Source: Nitrospira sp.
GTDB taxonomy: Bacteria; Nitrospirota; Nitrospiria; Nitrospirales; Nitrospiraceae
DNA length: 44,761 bases
Direction: 5' to 3'
NCBI GenBank assembly: GCA_003135435.1
Contig: PLBR01000057.1
Span: forward strand, 2,682 to 47,442
Shown: piece after piece, positions 19,069 through 28,252 of the stretch
Layout: each line of letters starts with the position of its first letter
How positions within the stretch are numbered: the first letter of the stretch is position 1
The notes under the pieces: generated by a model
Told to the model about the DNA's origin: nothing
Database searches by the model: none
Seen by the model: only the letters and a program-made list of their open reading frames with translations
Program-made: the position numbers and the translations under genes

Positions 19069-21249
19069 TCATGTTTTCTTCTCGCGTTTCGCTGGTGATT
19101 GCTGGCTCTCGGTGGGTGCTGTCGGGGAAGGGGCATGATACTCTGTCAGGCTGACTTGCCTATCGAAGGCCAAATTGAGGAGGAAACCCAGCACGTCTTC
19201 TTCCGTTCTGAGGTTGAGACTCTTCAACCAGAGCCGCGTCAACCCTCCGCTGGTATCCGGTCCAAAGTGGATGGTCGACCCAAATCCTGGAATCGTCGTT
19301 TCATACGCGAAACTGACCTCGTTGAACATCACGTCCGTATTCAGCCATTCATCGGCCGCCTCTTTATATCCCGTCGGTGGCGCCTTCTCGTACAGCCCTT
19401 GCCCCATTCTCACCAGACGATTCCTAAATGGATCGATCGGCGACCACACGCCAAGGTTGCGATGGAGGCTCGTAACAAACTCCAACGGCGTTTTGACAAG
19501 TCCCCGATAATTGGCGATGTTGTTAAAGTCTGCGGAGGTCAAGATCGCGATCAAAACCTTCTTGATGTCGCCGCCGGAATCGGTGAACACCGACGCGACT
19601 TCGTTCAGAAGAGATGCGGAAGGCCGATCGTTGACAAAATACACACACAACTTCTTGGCGAGATGCGCGGCAGTAGCGGGATGGCGCGAGGCGATTGCAA
19701 GCACCTGTTCACCATCACCGATGCCGGAGGACGACACCGTCTGTCCCAAGAACAGCTTCGATCCAGGACTATGCCGACCGGCAATGAACCGGAAGCCTGG
19801 CCGGGACACGTCCAACGTCGTCCAACCCGTAAAGGCTTTGGCCGCCTCCACAATATCGGCCTGCGTGTAGCCGTTCGGATTCCCGTTCACATCGACTCCG
19901 AGCGTATGCAGTTCTTGTAATTCCCGCACATAGTTTTCGTTCGGATTTTCTTTGCGATTCACATCGGTGTTGAGATAAATCATCATCGCGCTGCTCTTGG
20001 CGCTAGCCAGAAGCAGATCGAGGAATTTTCCGAACACATTGGCCCTGAACGCCTCGTTCTCTGCAAGTTCGTACTGCCCCTTGCCATGGGTTCGGTAGTT
20101 GGTATTGAAATGGTTGTCCCAGAAATAGACCATCTTCTCCCTGAGCTGCCGCCGACTGTACGCCTTTCGAATCAGATCGTGATCTTGCAACTCACTGAGT
20201 GACGGCGCCGGGACGTCCGGCAATCCATCTTCGGTTCGCCAGTCGGCACGATCCGCTGCGAGCCGCAGACTGAGCGCTGAATCGTCGAGCACGGTCGGAG
20301 CCGGAAGCGGTTCGGTGCTGTGCAAGTTCGTCGGCCAAGGCCTATTCGGATCCAGCTCAAGTTGTTCCTTCATGTAGCGAATAGCCCAGGCACTGGTCTC
20401 CTGAGCCATGAGGTGCGATATGGCGTTGAGCTGATTGGGAGTGCCGCCGTACGCCAATCGATTCAGGACATGGTACGCAGGCCAATTCGGCGGAGCCGGC
20501 GGCAATCCAGCCAGCGGCGGTCCCAACGGGGGCGCTGGGGCCGCAATCGGTTCAGGTGGAGGGCCCGGCGTGACGGGCTGGGCCGTGAGGACCTGCTGGA
20601 GCCCCGGTAACTGTCTTCTCAAATTCTGCGCACTTCTTCCCCCGCTTGAGGATGATCCCCCCGATCCGGCCGCGCCCATCGATGAGCCAGACGATGCCGT
20701 TGACGCCCCGGCGATTGCCGAAGACGCCGGCACCCCAGGCGACGTGGTTGCGATGGAACTTCCAGACGAGACCGGTGGGGCAACCGGGATCATGCCCGCT
20801 GCCGGCTTGGCCATTCCAGCCGAAGGGTCTTTGGTCGCAATTGTCGCTTGATCGACTGCCACCGGCGTACTCAATGGACGACCCTGATCCGCTTGCTGAG
20901 GAGATTCGGATTGAGGCCCGCCAGCCGACGGTTTCCGAATCAATCTCCGAGGTTTCTTTCCGACCTTCGAACGATCGGATTCTTTCTCCGGCTTAAGGAT
21001 GGGTTCCGCTGCTGCGATGGTCGCGAGGCCTTCTGTGCCGCTACCCCGATGGCTATCGGACTTCATGAGCGAATGTCCGGAAGCCGTAACAGTCTCGGCC
21101 GCGTACCGAGAAGCAACATCGACCGTACCGGAAACAAGTCCCTGGAATCCGAACACCAGCATGAGCGCCGCTCCAAGGGACTTCCCGACAACGATGGAAT
21201 CGGTCCGACGTTGCATAGTCATATTTATGTGAGTTGTGACGCGAGTCAT
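19069..21249 (-). CDS. DUF1800 domain-containing protein with element-derived C-terminal tail
   Basis: LNRLAYGGTPNQLNAI...MVYFWDNHFNTN...NENYVRELQELHTLGVDGN-type segment...FTGWTT; normal coding ends at SLTEY in the att core, then HAPSPTAPTESQQSPAKREKKT. Confidence 0.92.
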   Translation of the reverse strand: MTRVTTHINMTMQRRTDSIVVGKSLGAALMLVFGFQGLVSGTVDVASRYAAETVTASGHSLMKSDSHRGSGTEGLATIAAAEPILKPEKESDRSKVGKKPRRLIRKPSAGGPQSESPQQADQGRPLSTPVAVDQATIATKDPSAGMAKPAAGMIPVAPPVSSGSSIATTSPGVPASSAIAGASTASSGSSMGAAGSGGSSSSGGRSAQNLRRQLPGLQQVLTAQPVTPGPPPEPIAAPAPPLGPPLAGLPPAPPNWPAYHVLNRLAYGGTPNQLNAISHLMAQETSAWAIRYMKEQLELDPNRPWPTNLHSTEPLPAPTVLDDSALSLRLAADRADWRTEDGLPDVPAPSLSELQDHDLIRKAYSRRQLREKMVYFWDNHFNTNYRTHGKGQYELAENEAFRANVFGKFLDLLLASAKSSAMMIYLNTDVNRKENPNENYVRELQELHTLGVDVNGNPNGYTQADIVEAAKAFTGWTTLDVSRPGFRFIAGRHSPGSKLFLGQTVSSSGIGDGEQVLAIASRHPATAAHLAKKLCVYFVNDRPSASLLNEVASVFTDSGGDIKKVLIAILTSADFNNIANYRGLVKTPLEFVTSLHRNLGVWSPIDPFRNRLVRMGQGLYEKAPPTGYKEAADEWLNTDVMFNEVSFAYETTIPGFGSTIHFGPDTSGGLTRLWLKSLNLRTEEDVLGFLLNLAFDRQVSLTEYHAPSPTAPTESQQSPAKREKKT
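19136..19151. repeat. att core direct repeat (right)
   Basis: TGATACTCTGTCAGGC, identical to 9843-9858. Confidence 0.9.
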
Positions 21250-21530
21250 TGCCGACTTCCTGTTCCTTGGCGACTGTCGCACAATCTCGCACTTAGACAT
21301 TGGAGCAAGACTGGAGCAAGACCAATGCCCCTGAGCAGGCTCGCTACATGTATCGCGCGGAAGATGGCAATATAAGGCACATCTGCGGAGGATCATTCAT
21401 AGGATCGACTGTTAAACCCTACAGAATGACCGCTGGGGGGTGAACCACGTCTGTTCAGGACTGCCAGATCAGGATGGCAGGATCAAACAAGGAGGAATAC
21501 GTATGCAGCAGCCAGTACGCTTCGACAATA

Positions 21531-22196
21531 CTACTTATTCGTCAACAGATAATCGAGTCGTTCGACCTTCACGACCGGCATGATCACGCCGAGGCCTTCT
21601 TGATCATGCGAGAAATCGTATACTATCGATTCGTCAGGAATGAGCCGTCCGGTCATGGCCACAGTCATATAGAACGACTCACCTTGCGCGAGTCGTTGTT
21701 CAAATTCACTCCGCATCGTCGCTGAAGCCTTCGCCAGAAGGTCGCCGGGAAGATTTTCATATTTGAAACGCACAACGCCCCACCGGGTCGGTGTGAGCTT
21801 CGGACCGAGCGCGACGCGAAATCCACCAGCATCCGCATCATACCGAGACAATTCGCCGAACCAGACAAAGGTGATGAGCTGCGTCAACGCCGGATTGCCC
21901 GCGCGCTTCGCGTCGCGCTCCCGGTTCAGCGTGAACAACCGCTCATCATGTCCAAGGTCGTGATGGCCATGGCCGTAGACTAAGCCCCAGTCCGGCGGGT
22001 TTCCATCCAGTGCATCAAGAAACTGCTCAATTGAGTGAGGATCGATCAGAATATGACAGTCCGGCGGCAGAATGGTATGAAGATCCTTGTGCGCAATCGT
22101 CAGGAGAGGTCTCGCACCGATGGCGTCCTCAGCCCACCCTTCTCCAACCGATCCTGCGGTCAGGAACAGAACAGTGATGACCCAAAGAGCCCACAT
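21531..22196 (-). CDS. Hypothetical exported protein
   Basis: 221 aa with signal-like N-terminus MWALWVITVLFLTAGSVGEGWA. Confidence 0.65.
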   Translation of the reverse strand: MWALWVITVLFLTAGSVGEGWAEDAIGARPLLTIAHKDLHTILPPDCHILIDPHSIEQFLDALDGNPPDWGLVYGHGHHDLGHDERLFTLNRERDAKRAGNPALTQLITFVWFGELSRYDADAGGFRVALGPKLTPTRWGVVRFKYENLPGDLLAKASATMRSEFEQRLAQGESFYMTVAMTGRLIPDESIVYDFSHDQEGLGVIMPVVKVERLDYLLTNK

Positions 22197-22205
22197 GGGA
22201 TGAGA

Positions 22206-22526
22206 TCACTCCATTGCGGCGGCGATGGCTCGCTCAAAACTCGCGCGGAGGGCAGCGACCGCCAGCTGCTCACCCGTCAACACTCCACATTCGATCAAAA
22301 TTGCCACGCGAGGATTTGGATCGATACGGCGCAAGGACTGCCTGCTGAGCCCTGCAGACTCAATCATCTTTTGATAGGTACCTAGCCACGAGTCGGTTAC
22401 AGCACGCAGCCCGGCATCGGTGGGTTTCATCCGGCCAAGCTTTACCTGTTCAAGCAATTTGGTAAGCGGGTCGGACTGAGAGATAGTGGCAATCGCACGC
22501 TGCAGAGCCTGCTCGCCGGACTCCAT
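22206..22526 (-). CDS. Hypothetical protein
   Basis: MESGEQALQRAIATISQSDPLTKLLEQVKLGRMKPTDAGLRAVTDSWLGTYQKM; starts just after FmdB gene stop. Confidence 0.6.
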   Translation of the reverse strand: MESGEQALQRAIATISQSDPLTKLLEQVKLGRMKPTDAGLRAVTDSWLGTYQKMIESAGLSRQSLRRIDPNPRVAILIECGVLTGEQLAVAALRASFERAIAAAME

Positions 22527-22528
22527 GG

Positions 22529-22756
22529 TCAATTCGTGGAACAGGAGCCGGGGCCACGCGGGTCTCCGCAACTTCCGCAGGCACCTCCACCATTGCCTGG
22601 CAGCACCCATCCATCCGTACCACCAACCCCGAACGAAGAGATTTGTTTCTCCAGCTTCGTGGCCCGGCACTTTGGACAGGCGGCTTGCGTTGAGCCATAC
22701 ACCAACAGCTCGAATCGATGATTGCATTCCCCGCAGACATATTCGAAGATAGGCAT
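22529..22756 (-). CDS. FmdB-family zinc ribbon protein
   Basis: MPIFEYVCGECNHRFELLVYGSTQAACPKCRATKLEKQISSFGVG. Confidence 0.93.
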   Translation of the reverse strand: MPIFEYVCGECNHRFELLVYGSTQAACPKCRATKLEKQISSFGVGGTDGWVLPGNGGGACGSCGDPRGPGSCSTN

Positions 22757-22827
22757 AGATGGTACTCCTTATTCTGAGGGGTATTATAAAGATCGGGCCT
22801 GCCACTTCGCAATCCGCCGGGAGCTGT

Positions 22828-23100
22828 ATGTACCAAGAAGAAAAAACATTTACTCTTCGATTCAGCCTGGAGGCTTCGTTTCCTGACGACTATGAGGGCG
22901 ATGAGGAGCACCATGCCTGGGTACGAGAGTGGGAAGCGCGAATCAAAGCGGATCTGCTCAAGGTGGTCTTCGAATCATTGCGTCAACACCAGTCCTGGCA
23001 GACGCACGTGCGTAATCGCGGGAAATCCCCTGCCGATGAAATTGAAATCGTCCTCGCACGGGACTTCTCTAAACCTCAAGGATTCAGCCTGTCGTCATGA
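22828..23100 (+). CDS. Hypothetical protein
   Basis: MYQEEKTFTLRFSLEASFPDDYEGDEEHHAWVREWEARIKADLLKVV; stop overlaps hemW start. Confidence 0.65.
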   Translation: MYQEEKTFTLRFSLEASFPDDYEGDEEHHAWVREWEARIKADLLKVVFESLRQHQSWQTHVRNRGKSPADEIEIVLARDFSKPQGFSLSS

Positions 23101-24233
23101 CACCCCCTCCCCTTGGTTTGTACCTTCACATCCCCTTCTGCCGACAGCGATGTGACTTCTGCGCCTTTTACCTCGAAATCTATCGCGAGGGCCGCGCCGA
23201 AACCTTCGTGCGATCGCTCCTTCACGAGATCGGACATTCGGCACACCAACATGTAACCCCAGGCCGCCCCATTCAATCCGTCTATGTGGGGGGCGGCACA
23301 CCAACAGCGCTCGCCTCAACTCAGCTAATTACGATCCTGGCTGAGATTCGCACGCATTTCGCCCTCGCCTCAGACTGTGAAATCACCGTTGAAGCACACC
23401 CCTCCACGATCTCCGAACAAGATCTCGTACAACTGCGTCAAGCCGGCGTCACCCGCATGAGTTTCGGCGCGGAATCGATGGAGGATGGCGACCTTACCAG
23501 GATCGGACGGCCCGGTGCCGTCCATGAGACGGTCGTAGCGGTGACTCAGGCCAGAGCTGCCGGATTCACAAACATCAATCTTGATTTAATGTATGGGCTC
23601 CCCGGCCAAAACCTGGAGAGCTGGCAGCGGACGCTCGTCCACTGTCTTGCATTGGCGCCCACGCACCTGTCCTGCTATGCCCTCACAGTCGAACAGGACA
23701 CAAAGCTCGCGTCCAACATCCAGCGCCAACGGAGTCCAGCTCCGGATGAAAGTCTTCAAATTGAAATGGACGAGGCCGCGCAACGGATACTCGGCGACGA
23801 CGGCTATGAGCGGTATGAAGTGTCGAACTATGCCCAACCGGGATATGCCTGCCAGCACAATCTGCTCTATTGGACCAATGGCGAATACCTCGGATTGGGC
23901 CCGAGCGCACAGTCCTATCTGGATGGGACAAGATTCGGCAACGTCGCCGACCTTGCGGCCTACGACACATCGCTCGTGGCCAGCTGCCTCCCTATTGAAG
24001 ATTGCACCAGGCTCTCGGAGGAGGAACAACTCCGCGACGCCGTGATTTTCGGGTTACGCCTGACTCGAGGAATCCCCTCACACCATCTTCATCAGCATGC
24101 CGCGAACTATGGGCATGCGGCAGTCACTGCTCTGTTACTCGCGCAACAGTTGATCGAAGAAGACGGTGTGCGCAGCAGACTATCGGCACGAGGCCGCCTT
24201 CAGGCAGACACCATCGCTGGTCAGTTGTACTAG
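23097..24233 (+). CDS. hemW: Radical SAM heme chaperone HemW
   Basis: LGLYLHIPFCRQRCDFCAFYLEIY...SVYVGGGTPTAL...RMSFGAES...NINLDLMYGLPGQNLESW. Confidence 0.92.
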   Translation: MTPPPLGLYLHIPFCRQRCDFCAFYLEIYREGRAETFVRSLLHEIGHSAHQHVTPGRPIQSVYVGGGTPTALASTQLITILAEIRTHFALASDCEITVEAHPSTISEQDLVQLRQAGVTRMSFGAESMEDGDLTRIGRPGAVHETVVAVTQARAAGFTNINLDLMYGLPGQNLESWQRTLVHCLALAPTHLSCYALTVEQDTKLASNIQRQRSPAPDESLQIEMDEAAQRILGDDGYERYEVSNYAQPGYACQHNLLYWTNGEYLGLGPSAQSYLDGTRFGNVADLAAYDTSLVASCLPIEDCTRLSEEEQLRDAVIFGLRLTRGIPSHHLHQHAANYGHAAVTALLLAQQLIEEDGVRSRLSARGRLQADTIAGQLY

Positions 24234-24355
24234 CAGGCTGTTGAAAAAGTCTGCCAGCTTCGTTCTCGCATCGTTCAGACCCTCAACATACCCCTGAGGG
24301 TACGCCCTTCACTCGCTGCGGCCTTGCTGGACGGCCTTTTTGAACAGCCTGCTAG
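24230..24355. repeat. Interspersed palindromic repeat, about 126 bp
   Basis: CTAGCAGGCTGTTGAAAAAGTCTGCCAGC ... GCTGGACGGCCTTTTTGAACAGCCTGCTAG, near-perfect terminal inverted repeats; overlaps hemW stop. Confidence 0.75.
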
Positions 24356-24438
24356 AAGAGGCGAGCCTTCTCTCTAGCGATCATTGACTTTCTCCTTGGG
24401 TCAGGTGGAAACTGACCGCAGTTCACAGCGGAGATGCC

Positions 24439-24651
24439 ATGCCCGTTAATATGGATCCTGCCAAGAAGCGAAGAAGACAGCAGTCGGCGCCAGAGACAGA
24501 TTCGTCTCCATCCGAGAAAGAGAAAACTCTGCCGACACAAACGGTTCAGTTCGGCGAAGAGACGGAAGAAGATCTGGTGAAGGCGCTGGCGGATGCGGAG
24601 CAGAAGAATCTGTGGGAGGCTACGGAAGTCATCGACATGGATAAAGTCTGA
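24439..24651 (+). CDS. Small charged hypothetical protein
   Basis: MPVNMDPAKKRRRQQSAPETDSSPSEKEKTLPTQTVQFGEETEEDLVKALADAEQKNLWEATEVIDMDKV. Confidence 0.5.
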   Translation: MPVNMDPAKKRRRQQSAPETDSSPSEKEKTLPTQTVQFGEETEEDLVKALADAEQKNLWEATEVIDMDKV

Positions 24652-24745
24652 CAACACCGAAACGAAATGTTGAATGTTCAATGCTGAATTTTGAATGAAA
24701 GCCCTACTGAACATTCACCTTTAAACATTCACCATTGAATTTGGG

Positions 24746-25825
24746 CTAGGCGGGTAGAAAGAAAAAGGCGATCGCCAGCATCAGGTAGACACCGACTAAC
24801 ATTACGCCTTCCATCCAGTTCGATTCTCCGTCCATCGCCACGAATCCCACAATCAGGACCGAGATCGTCACCGCAGCCACCTCGAACGGTGTGAAGATCA
24901 GATCCAACGGCGTCCCAAAGAGATAACTGGCAAAGACGAGCAATGGTGCAACGAGCAACGCAATTTGCAGGCTAGATCCAACCGCAATGCCGTAAGCCAG
25001 GTCCATTTTATTTTTCAGCGCCACCATCACCGCCGTGGAATGTTCGGCCGCATTGCCCACCAGAGCGACCAGAATGACGCCGACAAAGACTTGCGTGAGC
25101 CCGAGCTTGTGCGAAGCAGATTCCATTGCCCCGACCAGAATCTCGCTCATCAGGGCCACGAGACAGGTCACCACGGTGAGCACTATAATCGAAGTGCGTT
25201 TGGTCCAGGGTTGTTCTCCGAGGTCCGAGGCATCATGGGCCTCTCCGGCAAATAGATGGTGGTGAGTCTTCAAGGTAAACAGCAGGCTTGCGATATAAAT
25301 AGCGAATAGTATGAATGATATTGTGAGGCTCAACTCTCGTTCAATCATGACGCCACGATCGGCAGCGGTGAAATGAAAGAGCGCAGGAATGATGAGCCCC
25401 ACAGCAGCCAGGAGCAGAAGACTGGCGCCCATTCCGGCAGCGGTTTGATTAAACTTCTGCCGCTCGTACTTCACCCCGCCGGCAAACATGGAGACCCCGA
25501 GAACGAGTAAGATGTTGCCCAGGATCGAGCCGGTCAGAGAGGCTTTGACGACATCGTGAAGGCCCTCGCGCAGAGCCACCAGTGCGATAATCAATTCCGC
25601 GGCATTGCCAAGCGAGGCATTGAGCAGCGCGCCGATGCCGGCACCGACATGGGTCGTCAAATGCTCGGTGGCTCGTCCCAACAGGCCCGCCAGCGGAATA
25701 ATGGCAAGTCCAGCCGACACAAAGACCAGCAATGGATCAGCTCGAAGGACTTCGAGCGCGATCGTCGCCGGGACAAAGATGAGTAGGAAATCGAGCCACG
25801 ACGTGAAGAGATATCGCACGCGCAA
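24746..25825 (-). CDS. cax: Calcium/proton exchanger (CaCA family)
   Basis: [30 protein letters not shown] and [47 protein letters not shown], two GNAxE repeats. Confidence 0.93.
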   Translation of the reverse strand: MRVRYLFTSWLDFLLIFVPATIALEVLRADPLLVFVSAGLAIIPLAGLLGRATEHLTTHVGAGIGALLNASLGNAAELIIALVALREGLHDVVKASLTGSILGNILLVLGVSMFAGGVKYERQKFNQTAAGMGASLLLLAAVGLIIPALFHFTAADRGVMIERELSLTISFILFAIYIASLLFTLKTHHHLFAGEAHDASDLGEQPWTKRTSIIVLTVVTCLVALMSEILVGAMESASHKLGLTQVFVGVILVALVGNAAEHSTAVMVALKNKMDLAYGIAVGSSLQIALLVAPLLVFASYLFGTPLDLIFTPFEVAAVTISVLIVGFVAMDGESNWMEGVMLVGVYLMLAIAFFFLPA

Positions 25826-25847
25826 ACCCTAGCATGGCCGTGAAACT

Positions 25848-26534
25848 TTGTCGATGAATCGACCCCGAGCACCCCACGCGCTGTTCTACCCCTTTCATCT
25901 ATGCCACCCGGATACCTTGGCGCGGCTTCTGGCTCGCTTTGCCACCGTCCATTTTCGCGACTTCATGGCACTGCAATTGACCCCCATGTCAGGGATGACG
26001 GCGTTCCAAGACCGGATGGGCATGAGCTTCCCGGACCTCATGCAGTCCGGACGCCTCGTCCAGGGCTATGACGTGAGTGGACCGCTTCCACTTACTGTGG
26101 CAGCTGCCATCGATCGCGACCTTCACGATCCTCTTTGGCGCGCCCGCTTTCACACGGCGCTTCGCCAGAACCGTCGTCTTCAACGTGGACTATTCGAGCC
26201 GTCCCACAGTCTTCGTATCGGCGACAGCCTCGTGCCAGGCCCTGCTGCACTCCTGCGCCTCATGGCCGACTCGTTCAGACAGCAGGCCTATGATCTGGGT
26301 CAGATGAGAGCGCTCTCGAAGAGGAGCGTCACCCTTGAAGAGGGGTACCACTTTGAATATGGACTCGCGCTCGTGAAGACATCCGCCTCACTCGTCTATA
26401 CGCAAACCCTCGCATTGGTACACCAGCTTCAACCGGTCACAGACTCCCCCGCTCATTTCGCGCTCTATGCGCAATCCTGCGTCCGAGAGAATTGGCCGAA
26501 AATCAACCACCTCCTCATCCGGGTAGGCTATTAA
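25848..26534 (+). CDS. Hypothetical protein
   Basis: 228 aa ORF MSMNRPRAPHALFYPFHLCHPDTLARLLARFATVHFRDFMALQLTPMSGMTAFQDRMGM. Confidence 0.65.
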   Translation: MSMNRPRAPHALFYPFHLCHPDTLARLLARFATVHFRDFMALQLTPMSGMTAFQDRMGMSFPDLMQSGRLVQGYDVSGPLPLTVAAAIDRDLHDPLWRARFHTALRQNRRLQRGLFEPSHSLRIGDSLVPGPAALLRLMADSFRQQAYDLGQMRALSKRSVTLEEGYHFEYGLALVKTSASLVYTQTLALVHQLQPVTDSPAHFALYAQSCVRENWPKINHLLIRVGY

Positions 26535-26567
26535 AAATTGCAACCAAGTCTGCTAGAATTCGTCCCC

Positions 26568-26864
26568 ATGGCCGGCACGAAAACCCCCTTCGCACCCCCC
26601 GTCCCGACAGAGACCACCAGCATCGGCACAGATACCGGGCTCGACGCGCGTGTGATCGTGTTCAATTGCGAGTGTCATACGTATGAGCAAGTCATTGCGC
26701 TCTTCTGCCAATACATCCCAGGCATGACCAGCCCGAAAGCCTTCGAGCTGGCGTGGAAGATCGATCATGATGGCGAAGCCATCGTGTTTGCGGGTGCGCT
26801 GGAACAAGCGGAAGAGATCACGGCAAAACTTGCGGGAGGGGGACTACGAGTGGCCGTGCAATAA
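26568..26864 (+). CDS. ClpS-like ATP-dependent protease adaptor
   Basis: TYEQVIALFCQYIPGMTSPKAFELAWKIDHDGEAIVFAGALEQAEEITAKLAGGGLRVAV fits the ClpS fold pattern. Confidence 0.6.
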   Translation: MAGTKTPFAPPVPTETTSIGTDTGLDARVIVFNCECHTYEQVIALFCQYIPGMTSPKAFELAWKIDHDGEAIVFAGALEQAEEITAKLAGGGLRVAVQ

Positions 26865-26875
26865 TCGCAGCGTGG

Positions 26876-27268
26876 CTACTTCTTGCGTTTCTTTGCTGCT
26901 GCTTTGGCTGGCAGAACTTTGGGCTTGGACTTTAGCTTGGGCTTAGCCTTTGCCTTCGAGATGGCAGGATGGGCTGCGGTTTTCGCAGGTGCGCGTTTCG
27001 CTGGAGCAGGCTTCGCAGGCGCAGTCTTCTTACCGTGGCTCCCCGATCCACCCTTCACGGGTTTCCCTTCAGCGAGCTGAGCCTGAAGTTTGTGCGTTGC
27101 AGATGTTTTATTCAGCTTCTGAACCATATCGCCACTATGGATTCGCACTTGATAGAGCTCTAAGAGCTTGGCAATGGCCTTCTGATCGCCTTTCTTTGCG
27201 GCATTCAGCAACCGGCGGCGATGATTCATCTCTTCTTCTTCGGTATGGGAAGCAGCCAGTCGTTCCAT
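26876..27268 (-). CDS. Lys/Ala/Pro-rich basic protein (histone H1-like tail)
   Basis: C-terminal GKKTAPAKPAPAKRAPAKTAAHPAISKAKAKPKLKSKPKVLPAKAAAKKRKK. Confidence 0.65.
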   Translation of the reverse strand: MERLAASHTEEEEMNHRRRLLNAAKKGDQKAIAKLLELYQVRIHSGDMVQKLNKTSATHKLQAQLAEGKPVKGGSGSHGKKTAPAKPAPAKRAPAKTAAHPAISKAKAKPKLKSKPKVLPAKAAAKKRKK

Positions 27269-27378
27269 GTCCGTCCTTTCGTTCTACGTGGGCATAGGGC
27301 CCTCGCAGGGCGCAGTATACCCGAAATGTTCAATTTTTTCTAGCGCCTAAGTATGGGCTCAAGAGGGTAACCGCACGA

Positions 27379-27460
27379 GACAGGCGGGACGAGCCTGGTT
27401 TGTCTGGCTCACCTGGTTTCTCTAGTTGATCTGGTTCAACCAAGTAAACGAGATACACCA
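27379..27460. repeat. CTGGT/ACCAG palindromic repeat, copy B
   Basis: ctggtttgtctggctcacctggtttctctagttgatctggttcaaccaagtaaacgagatacacc. Confidence 0.65.
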
Positions 27461-27575
27461 AAAAAACTAACGCAACCAGCTCGGGTCGAGAGCTTGGGAG
27501 CGCTTGTGGCACGTTTCACCTCAAGCGTATAATGCACCGCTAATTCGATAATTCGATTCACGAAGGAGATCATCA

Positions 27576-28250
27576 ATGGAACATCAGAAGCAGAATCAGC
27601 CGACCGTCGCCGACGACCCGAAGGCTCGCGAGATACTTCGGCAAGCATTCGAAAAGACTTCGCGCTGGCACAAAGACTTTACGGGGTTCACGGCCGACCT
27701 GACCGTGAATGTGAACGGCAAAGAAACCAGCGGCCCCGTCATGGTGAAGGGCCCTCGCGAAGTATCAGTTCAACTGGGAGAGGCCGACGTGCAGAAGTGG
27801 GCACAGGAACAGCTCGGCATGATCGCGGTGCACCGTGGCCCAAGAACCTTCGAAGAATCGGACGGCAAGTATTTATTGACCATGGAAGAAGACGGGCACC
27901 CGTTCGGCACGAAACTGATCATCCACGGGTCGAACTCGTTTTATCGCGTCAAAGACAATCGCATCACCCAGATCAATCGCACCATGGCGCACCCGGGCAT
28001 GACCCCCTTTGCCTTTACGATCAACGTCGAAGAAAGCTCCGTCACCCAGGATCAGAAGAACCTAACGACGAAGTACTGCGTGTACTACTATTCACCCACC
28101 GACGGGAAGCTGAACAACGTGGAAAGCTTCACCGACACCCATGTCCGCATCGGATCATCGGACTTACCGGCCACCCGCAGGATCATTACATACGAAAACG
28201 GAGGAGTGATCGTGAAGAACCTGACGTTCACGAATCACAAACTGATCTAA
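27576..28250 (+). CDS. DUF3386 domain-containing protein
   Basis: 224 aa; FEKTSRWHKDFTGFTADLTVNVNGKETSGPVMVKGPREVSVQLGEADVQKWAQEQLGMIAVHRGPRTFEESDGKY. Confidence 0.75.
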   Translation: MEHQKQNQPTVADDPKAREILRQAFEKTSRWHKDFTGFTADLTVNVNGKETSGPVMVKGPREVSVQLGEADVQKWAQEQLGMIAVHRGPRTFEESDGKYLLTMEEDGHPFGTKLIIHGSNSFYRVKDNRITQINRTMAHPGMTPFAFTINVEESSVTQDQKNLTTKYCVYYYSPTDGKLNNVESFTDTHVRIGSSDLPATRRIITYENGGVIVKNLTFTNHKLI

Positions 28251-28252
28251 CG

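Larger units (their letters stand above)
9843..19151. mobile_element. Integrated satellite-like / reduced prophage element in the 3' end of a DUF1800 gene
   Basis: Tyrosine integrase next to one end; perfect 16-bp direct repeat at both ends; phage capsid and terminase inside; DUF1800 3' end split across the two ends. Confidence 0.9.

Noticed and set aside
19069-19200. tRNA gene as integration target
   Set aside because: No tRNA cloverleaf at either att site; the target is the DUF1800 coding sequence.
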